DNA from: Sinotaia quadrata
Lineage: Eukaryota; Mollusca; Gastropoda; Architaenioglossa; Viviparidae
Direction: 5' to 3'
Length of the DNA: 64,000 nt
NCBI GenBank assembly: GCA_028829895.1
Contig: CM054181.1
Span: forward strand, 1,367,501 to 1,431,500
The translations under genes and the position numbers were made by a program. The notes below the pieces were generated by a model that was given only the letters and a program-made list of their open reading frames with translations, ran no database searches and had not been told where the DNA came from. Positions within the stretch are counted from its first letter, which is position 1; each line of letters starts with the position of its first letter. Positions 52,401 to 62,800 of the stretch are shown one piece after another.

Positions 52401-55400
52401 AAGGGTTGCCTTGACAGCTCGCAACATAAGGGATGCATTTACAGCAAGCAATGCAAGAGATCCCTTAACAGTTTGTGCTACAGAAGGTGATGTTCACAGA
52501 CAGGACATTGTTGACAGAGGGGCTTTGGAGAACACTTCAGCACAAGCCCTCGGCTCATCAGTGTCAGAGTCAGTAGCAAATCAAGACACAGCGATGAGCA
52601 GAAATTTATTTTCAGACTGTCCATCTACCTCAGTGCCTTGTGATAATAGAGATAGATTATTACGAGAACAGGCTTCTCAACAGTCTGGTACATTAGTGGC
52701 ACTACGATTGAGAAATAGTTTACAACAGGAACCCTCAGGAATTGTCTCCAGTGGCCAAGTCGCATCAGAAAGATTTACAGACAGTGATATGCAGTGTTTG
52801 GATACCTTGACCGCTAGGACTGGACTGGGTGAAATGGCTGCTGACCATTTTTCTGAGGACTCTGTTAACAGGGTTGCCTCACAAGCCTCATCAGATGCTA
52901 GTATTTTGGATCAGAGGACAGATTCACATTGTGTACCCAGTGGATCTAGTACAGGAACCCGAGCTCCTTCACTCAAACGCACTTATGCAACTGCATTTGG
53001 AGCTGCAGAACTGGAGACTCCAACTGCATCTTCTGTGATAGATAACTCTGCTTCTTCTTTTGTCATGGATAACCCTGCTTCATCTTCACAGCTCAATACT
53101 CTTTCCTCATCTGGTGCAAGATTATATCAAAGTGGTAATTCAGATCAGAGATCAGATGGTGTCCACTGGATGCCTGAAACAGAGATGGCATTAGTTTCTG
53201 CTTCCAGTGATGCTAGGACTAGAGTTGAAACAGGGAACCACCAACTTACCAATTCTGCTGCCTCTGGTACTTCTTCTAGAATCTCTGGTCTTTCACTTCA
53301 CAGACAGAGTTCCCAGTCAGGATCTGATGAATCCTCCCATCGTAACCCCAGCAGTGCCTCTCTCCTCCATTCTCGCCTCTTTGGCACCAGGGAGAGCATT
53401 GGCAGTAGTGCAAGCAGCAGTGTCACTACAGGAACTGCCCACCCCACATCACCAACTCGCAGCAGAACCTCCTCTGCACCCCCTTGCAGCCATGAGGGGC
53501 AAAACTCAGAAGGATGCCCCATCTGTGGCAATTTTAATATGGATCTTTTACGCTCAAGATCCTTAAATAGTTCTGCTTGGCGAGGGGCAGGGGCTGCAGG
53601 GCAACACCCTTGGTCATCTGCTCATGCATCTGCATCTGGCAGAACTTCATCAGCTTCCAGCAGCGTGCCCATGTTGCAGGTTGTAAGTGATTTGATGTCA
53701 CGTGTTGCGGTTCATTCAAGAAATGGTACTGGCATCATTGGAAGCCAGCAGGAAAGGACACAGAAAACAGATGGCACAAGTCAGACCCAGGGAGAACTGC
53801 ACCAACCTGAACATACAGACCAAGGTACAGATGTGTGTGGCTTGGCTCCACTTTGGCACAGATTGGATGAAAGTGAGTATGAGGGCTCCAGAGACACTGA
53901 GATGGAGGCTGTACCTATTGTTTCATCAGGTAAGCTTTTACTTTTATTATTTTTTTAAATTCTGTTTTAATTTAATTTAAAAACTGTGTTTAACAAAACT
54001 GTTATTCATGCACTAATAAATACATATTCACTCTTTATTATTTCTATTTTATAAAATCAAAATGATTTTGTATAATATTTTGTCAGTGTTTGTAAATTTG
54101 GTTTTGCTCAGTATTCACTTGTGGGGTTTTTTCAGTTTGTAATCCCGTCTTGATTGTTTTTAATTATATTTTATTATTTTTTATTAATCAGAAGTCCAAG
54201 AAGATGGAAGCATGCAAGCAACAATATCAAACTCCTCGGAACAGAAGCTTACATGTACTTGTGCCCACAATAGTCCATTGAACAAGGTTGGTGCCATTGC
54301 TGAACATGAAGTTACCAATGGTAATCTCACTACTCCTGACAACTTTTTGGCGGCGCAAGTCCATTGTCAGAGAGATGATCACAATATGTCTGCTTTACCT
54401 GCTTTGTCATCAGCCTTAGTCTCGCATATATCAGTTGAGAATTCTCATTCTGCCACGCCAACTGCAGCACAAACATCATTGCAGACAGCTGAATTGGGCT
54501 CAGTGCCTTTGTTGCTATCCCCCATGACTTCTGATTCCGCTTCATCATTGCAAAGCTCTTCATCATTGGTGTCAGGTCTTACAGAACACCTGGAGCAGCA
54601 GGTAAGTTCATGATCTTAATCACTATTTCATTTCAGGATCATTATTTATTCTAAACTAACGTTAACCTTACTGAAATAAATGTTGATACCTCTGACACCT
54701 ATGACACTGTTGACACCTCTGACACTGAGTACATTTGCATTAAATATTGTGTTTTATTTTCATAGTCTAAGTCAGGGTTTCTCAACCAAGGTTCCACAAA
54801 ACTTTTAAAAGGTAGCTAAAGGTTCCCTGAGAGATCGTGATTGGAAAAAAATAAGCTTCATAATAATTTTAATGCAGGGGTTCCCTGAGGCCTGAAAATT
54901 ATTTCAAGGATACCTCCAGGCTAAAAAGGTTGAGAAAGGCTGACCTAAGTAATGTATTAGGGCACTTTTAAGCTGTTTATCTTTTTTGAAAAAAATGTTG
55001 GCTAGCAACTGGTAAAAAGGTTGAGAAAGGCTGATCTAAGTGATGTATTAGGGAACTTTTAAGCTGTTCATCTCTTTTGAAAGAAATGTTGGCTAGAGAC
55101 TGGTATATGATGTCATCATCTTAGATCTTTTTCATAAACAGTCTTTTTGATGGATTAATTATCTTGTTAGGAGTTATACATGCCATGTGTTGGGATTTTA
55201 TCTGTGTATCTTGAACTCTGAGAACCGTCACTAAAAGAATGGAAAAGAAAAGAGACAGACCACCACCACATATTGGAAGGCAAAGAAACCAACAAAATGA
55301 TGTATAACATTGAAACACAGTCAGCAACAACAAAATGATGTATAACATTGAAATACAGTTGGCAACAACAAAATTATGTATAACATTGAAATACAGTTGG

Positions 55401-58400
55401 CAACAACAAAATGATGTATAACATTGAAACACAGTCAGCAACAACAAAATGATGTATAACATTGAAATACAGTTGGCAACAACAAAATGATGTATAATAT
55501 TGAAACACAGTCAGCAACAACAAAATTATGTATAACATTGAGTCAGCAACAACAAAATGATGTATAACATTGAGTCAGCAACAACAAAATGATGTATAAA
55601 ATATGATTGAAACACAGTCAGCAACAACAAAACAATATTCTCTACTTTCATATGGTTTTCTGAATTAGATCTTGTATATGTCATTTGCTTTTAAAAAAAA
55701 CAAAAAACTCCTTAATTAATAAATGAACGTGCCGAAATATAACTTATTTATTTCATTATTTCATTTATTTGATTTATTTCAGTTTCTGTTTGCACCAGAA
55801 CTCAGGAGTGCATTTATAACCATAGATTTAGCGGTGTCTAACTTGATTTCAGAAACTAGCCACCATTTAAGTGATTGAAAGGAATTAAATCAATCATTAT
55901 TATTATTCAGCCTCTTTCCATGACTTCTGTTTGACTTTCGGTTGTGATTCAAGGTCTCGGAATCTTACCAAGATTTGGGGGATCCAAGGTTTTACGGAGG
56001 ATGGGGGCACTTTCGAGGAGCACTGCTCTAAGTAGTGCAGCAAGTCTGTGGTTTCCAAGGATTTTATTCATTTATAATAATAATAATAATTATTATTATT
56101 ATAATTATTATTATTATACTGGTGTTGTTAATTATACTTTTATAGTAAATCAGCCTAAACCAAATTATAAAATGATACTTTCCAAAGAAGGATAATATTT
56201 TTTTGTATTGTTTATATATATATGGAATATAATATTATGTACAGCAACTTATTGTGCTTATATCTTGTAATAGATGAGTGTTTTTATTTTTGCAGGTTAG
56301 TGAACTAGACAGACGAATAAATGTTCTTCGAGACACATTCAATGAGCGAATGCGCATGTTGCATGAAGATCGCCAACGCCTCCTCTCCAGCTTACGGGTG
56401 CGAGTTTTTCAGTCTGGCAATGCTGCACGTACTCTCTCATACACACGCTGTTCATCTGTCCCACCCTACTATTCACCACCAGCAGTTGAAGAGAGCACAA
56501 CTACACCAGACTTCAGCGCACCAAGGCAGTCAGCCAACTTAAATTATCTTCCAGATTTTGATTCTAGTCAGAGACCAGGTTCGAGCTCCATGTTAAGACA
56601 TCAGCTACTGAGGCCGGACACCTCGTCCTCAGCTTCACACTTAGGTAGGTCTAGATTGCAGCCTGAAAATGTGTGGAATATACCATTAGAAACTTCTGGT
56701 GGTCCCACTGTTGTGTTTGGGACAGATTCAAATTCTACTGGACAATCCAGAACTAGTTTAGAAAATAGTGTAATGACTGGCATGGGCATGACTCCGGAAT
56801 CTGATAGAAACAGTTACACTTCTGAACCCAGTTCCAGTTTTGTTTCTGGGTCTAGTGCTAGTTCTAGAGGAGGACGGACTATTGAAGTTCTGGGTCCCTC
56901 AGGGGAAAGTGAGACAATCAGTTACAGAGAGCTTGCACGACGAATGGCCAATCGTGAGGATGTAACAGTGGTTGGTGAACACCGTCTTCGACAACCAGCA
57001 TCAGCTGTACCTCCAAATACTTCAGGTACAGCTCAGTAGTAGTTTTTTTTTACTTTATTTAATAACAGTGATAAAACTAAAGCAGAGTATGACGTGGTAG
57101 TAAAGTTTAACTAATAACAGTGATAAAAGTAAAGCAGAGTATGACATGGTAGTAAAGCTTATCTAATAACAGTGATAAAACTAAAGCAGAGTATAACGTG
57201 GTAGTAAAGCTTATCCTATAACAGTGATAAAACTAAAGTAGAGTATGACATGGTAGTAAAGCTTAACTATTAACAGTGATAAAACTAAAGCAGAGTATGA
57301 CGTGGTAGCAAAGCTTATCTAATAACAGTGATAAAACTAAAGCAGAGTATGACGTGGTAGTAAAGTTTATCTAATAACAATGATAAAAGTAAAACAGAGT
57401 ATGACGTGGTAGTAAAGCTTATCTAATAACAGTGATAAAAGTAAAGTAGAGTATGACGTGGTAGCAAAGCTTATCTAATAACATTAACAATGATAAAAGT
57501 AAAACAGAGTATGACATGGTAGTAAAGCTTATCTAATAACATTAACAGTGATAAAAGTAAAGTAGAGTATGACATGTTAGTAAAGCTTAATTAATAAAAA
57601 ATTGATAAAAGTAGAGTATGACATGGTAGTAAAACTTATCAAATAACAGTGATAAAAGTAAAACAGAGTATGACATGGTAGTAAAGCTTTTAGCTGCTAC
57701 AAGAGAGTTTATGGTGGTAGTAAATAAATTAGCTGATGAAATTTAATAACTGGATTATCAGGGTGGTAGTAAACGTTTTAGCTGCTTAAAGTAAAATTGA
57801 GTTTAGGCAAGCATTTAGCAGCTAACAATAAAAGATAGTTTAGGCTGTGGTAAAGTGTTTAGTAGCTAACAGTAAAAGATAGTTTAGGCTGTGGTAAAGT
57901 GTTTAGTAGCTAACAATAAAAGACAGTTTAGGCTGTGGTAAAGTGTTTAGTAGCCAACAATAAAAGACAGTTTAAGCTGTGGTAAAGTGTTTAGTAGCTA
58001 ACAGTAAAAGACAGTTTAGGCTGTGGTAAAGTGTTTAGTAGCTAACAGTAAAAGATAGTTTAGGCTGTGGTAAAGTGTTTAGTAGCTAACAGTAAAAGAT
58101 AGTTTAGGCTGTGGTAAAGTGTTTAGTAGCTAACAGTAAAAGATAGTTTAGGCTGTGATAAAGTATTTATCAGCTAACAGTAAAAGAGCGCATACATGGT
58201 AGTTAAGTGTTGAGCTGATTTTAAAAAAAAAAGAGTATGGGAGTTTGTAAAGTGTTTAACTGATAAAAGTTTGAGTAGCTAAGAAAAGAGTGCTGGTAAA
58301 GTGTTTAACTGATAAAAGTTTGAGTAGATAAGAAAAGAGTTTGTCTGCTGGTAAAGTGTTTAGCTAAGAAAAGAGTTTGTCTGCTGCTAAAGTGTTTAAC

Positions 58401-59267
58401 TAAGAAAAGAGTTTGTCTGCTGGTAAAGTGTTTAGCTAAGAAAAGAGTTTGTCTGCTGGTAAAGTGTTTAACTAAGAAAAGAGTTTGTCTGCTGGTAAAG
58501 TGTTTAGCTAAGAAAAGAGTTTGTCTGCTGGTAAAGTGTTTAGCTAAGAAAAGAGTTTGTCTGCTGCTAAAGTGTTTAACTAAGAAAAGAGTTTGTCTGC
58601 TGGTAAAGTGTTTAGCTAAGAAAAGAGTTTGTCTGCTGGTAAAGTGTTTAACTAAGAAAAGAGTTTGTCTGCTGGTAAAGTGTTTAGCTAAGAAAAGAGT
58701 TTGTCTGCTGGTAAAGTGTTTAGCTAAGAAAAGAGTTTGTCTGCTGCTAAAGTGTTTAACTAAGAAAAGAGTTTGTCTGCTGGTAAAGTGTTTAGCTAAG
58801 AAAAGAGTTTGTCTGCTAGTAAAGTGTTTAGCTAAGAAAAGAGTTTGTCTGCTGGTAAAGTGTTTAGCTAAGAAAAGAGTTTGTCTGCTAGTAAAGTGTT
58901 TAGGCTAGCTAAGAAAAGAGTTTGTCTGCTGGTAAAATGTTTAGCTAATAAAAGAGAAAATGCAAGGTAATAAAGGTTTTGGCTGATGTAAGAAAGTACA
59001 GATGGTAATCAAACTCAAAGTCTTATGTGATTAGTGAGAAACTGTACTCAGGCCACAAAATAGACCATATAGTCTCCAGAAGATAAGAAGTCATTAGAAA
59101 CAAAAACTGATAGTTTATAATACTGTAGTAAAACAGGAGTAAAAAAAAAAATGCTTATATAATTTCTGAAAGATTTGCTTGCAATTTTTTTTAAAATCAT
59201 GAAATGACACCTCACTTTCAGTATGTTTTAGTTGAACTTTGTATTGTCCTCTCTCCTTAGTTTATAT

Positions 59268-59307
<40 letters not shown>

Positions 59308-59773
59308 CTCATTTGTAATATCTCCTATCTCTCCTTTATACTGTCTTCTCTCTCTCTTTCTCTCTTGTATTTTTCTCTCTCTTGTATTGTCTCCTCTCTC
59401 TCCTTTGTATTTGTTCTCTCTCTTTGTATTGTCTCCTATCTCTCCTTTGTATTTTCTCTATTTTGTATTGTAATTTGTATTCTTTGTATCTTTTGTATTA
59501 TCTTCTTTATCTCTCTTTGTAAGTTTGTATTCTCTGTTTCTCATTTGTACTGTCCTCTCTCTATTGTCTTCTCACATTTGTATTCTCTCTCTCTGTCTGT
59601 ATTGTCTTCTCTCATTTGTATTCTCTCTGTGTCTGTATTGTCTTCTCTCATTTGTACTGCCCTCTCCATAGTATTGTCCTTTTTTCTCCTTCATTCCTTT
59701 GTGTAGCCTCTTCCTTTTCTGTCTGTCCACCATGTCTGTCTAAAATAACTATATATATCTGTAATCCTATCTA

Positions 59774-59809
<36 letters not shown>

Positions 59810-62800
59810 ACTATGCATCTTCCTCTTTATAATTCATTTTCTTTTTCTTACACTCGTTACAGCAAATAGCTGTTAATTAAAAATGCAAAGCAGAAAGTCA
59901 TACTGGAAAAGTATATGGACAGTGTAATCCTACATTAAAAATAAATTATAATTTATATTGGATATGTATAAAAAAAATAATAATAATTTATAATATAATC
60001 ATATCTTTACTCAGTTCTTCTAGTTCTATACAGTGAATATAAATGAAAACTATAATTTTTCACTTTCATTTTTTACCATCACTGTATTGTAGAGATAAAA
60101 TAATACACACTATTTCATTTTAAATACAAAATTATTCATAGTTTGAACTCTGAGAGTCCCTCTTTTTATTAAGTAAGCAAGGAATGGTTTTATGTTGTTT
60201 CTTTACTATAATTTATATTTATACTTTTTTATTTGCTGTTAATGACAAATATATCTGCCTACTTCCTGTGAGTAGGGCTTTTGGAAAAAAATTCTAAAGC
60301 CAGACCCCTAAAACTAAGTTTAATTGATTTGTTACAGATATGCAATAGATTTGATCAGTGATTTGATTATTTATTTTTAATTCTGTTTCATTTATAAATC
60401 TTAACAGTCTAATAACAGTAACACATTCACCTCTCCTAGTCTCATCATCTTTATCTGTCTAGCTATCTAGCTAACTATCTACTTCTCTGAGTGTTAGCTA
60501 GACAGATAAGAGACAGTGAGTGTGAGAAAAATATCTGCTAGGTGTATTCGTAGCTAGTCACTATTGTTTGTATTCATTGTCTTTATACTTTTTTTTTTTT
60601 ATTAGAGTGATGTATATAATTCCTTTCAGTATATAATTCTGATGTTACTTGTTAGTTATCTTTTATAAAGTTAAATGATAGTGATCACAGTCATTGTAGT
60701 AGTTATCATGTAGTTCCTTACAAATTCTGCTTATCTCTCACAAAACACAATAGCTGTACTTAGTTTTGTATTTGTGATTAAATGTTCCACATACCTTTAA
60801 AATTGGATTTATTGGTGGTGGTTGTTGCTGTTGCTGTTGTGAAATAAGTGATTAGCCTAATTATTTATTTAGAAAAGAAATGAGATTAATAAGAATTATG
60901 ATATATTCATTTATGTATTTTGACATCATTAGCATTAGCCCATTAGACATATGGCTTGTTACTTGAATTTTTGCATCTCTTTCCAAACAGCCACTGTAGA
61001 TAAATAAATAATACCATATTTATTTTGGTTTTCATTTTTATAGCATAGTTCTTTGGCCTGTGGTGGGTTAACTCAATCTAAACTGGCTTAGTCTGGCTAA
61101 GTTTCATTTTGACTTCCTGATTCAACACTCAGAATAGTATTGTAGCAGTTATCATTCAGCACTTTACTCCATGCATCTGATTGTATGATGCTAGATCAAA
61201 AAGGTTAACCTTGGTAAAAGTTTTGCAAGCCCTAATGAGTAATTTTCACTCCAGATGGAGAGCAGTCAACAGTTCAGCACCCACTCCTAGAGACATTCCT
61301 GAGAAGAGAGTCTCACCATCGTCCTGCGTCTAGTCACTACAGGAATGTGCCCACGTGAGAATTTTTTCTTTTTTACTTGATTTGGTGTTCATTCTACTTT
61401 TTCTACTACAGCATTGCAATAGAACTTAACTACTAGTAGTAGTACTAGACTTTCTTCTTTGTTATAAAATTGTTGCATCATCCAGTAGCACAGATTCCAT
61501 TAGTATTAATTTTATTAGTAATCTAGTATACATTTTAAATTCTTCTTGGTAACATTGGAATGAGTTGCTTTCCCATTTGCATAACAATAGTGGCCCAGCC
61601 AATATCACACTTTGTAATGAAAATACTCTGTATATTAAAAAGCAACTTGCCTAATAATGTAAAGTGTACTTAATATTTTACAACCTTAATTTTTGCCTTG
61701 TGCCGAAATTTCAAAATTGATTCTTCCTGAAACATTGCTTCTCAGCATCAGGGTGGATTCAGCTACCCATGATCATCGGCAGCCTGAAGGAGTCAGCAGC
61801 AGCCGACGCATGATGCACGAAGAACACAGCTGGCATGCCTTGCAGCAGCGTCATTTACATCCTCATTATTCTGTCAGCATCTTAGATGAGACCATCAACA
61901 GACCAAACGATGCCTTGCAGACAGCCATTAACAGAGCAATAGCTGGTTTGTATTTAGATTGAGTTGAGTAAATTATAATAATTGATAGTGGACCTTTGAG
62001 TTATTCATCAGGCCAAACGATGCCTTACAGACAGACATTAACAGAGCAGTAGCTGGTTAGTATTTAGATTGAGTTGAGTAAATTATAATAATTGATAGTG
62101 GACCTTTGAGTTTTTCATCAGCTTGGTTAAGACAAGTAACACTCAACATTAAAAGTCACCACTTGACACAGCAATAGCTAGTAGTGCCCTGTATCTGAGT
62201 GAAGTTAACCACTTAAGTGCCATGAATAGAACGTTTATTTTATCATACTGAATAGTGGAAATTATCACTTTCTGTGTTATCTGTATATCAATCCATTCAC
62301 ATTTTGAGCTGTTAATAATAAATTGATAAAAATAATTTTTAGATAAAATACTATATTTTGTAAGGAAAGTCAAGCTACATTTTTAGAAAGTACTCTATAT
62401 TTTTTAATTTTTTAAAATCTTTATTTATAAATGGTATAGTACTTGTGAATGATTTATTTACAATCCATTTATCCATATTACCACTACTACTGTAAAGTCT
62501 GTTGACGCATCAAACATATAACAGAACAGCAATAAAAAATTAAATTTTTGTGCAATATAATTGTAGGTCTAAAATAGCTGACTACATATAAATTAGAGCT
62601 ATTATTTTGCTACTGAGGTGTTCAGCTATATTTTAAAGTTTATATATTATAAATATTTGGGTTTAGAAGGGGAAAATATTTGCAAGTTGTTTATTTATAA
62701 ACTTGCTTGGGGGGGGGGGGGGCTAGGGGACACTTTCAATGTGCTCAATTTTGCAGTTTGTTTTTATAAACTGTATTTTGGGCCATGTCAAATTCATAAA

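Noticed and set aside
59239..59706. 155-residue frame with a hydrophobic, membrane-like sequence
   Set aside because: Encoded by a TCTC/TTGTATT low-complexity tract; serine and leucine come from the repeat.
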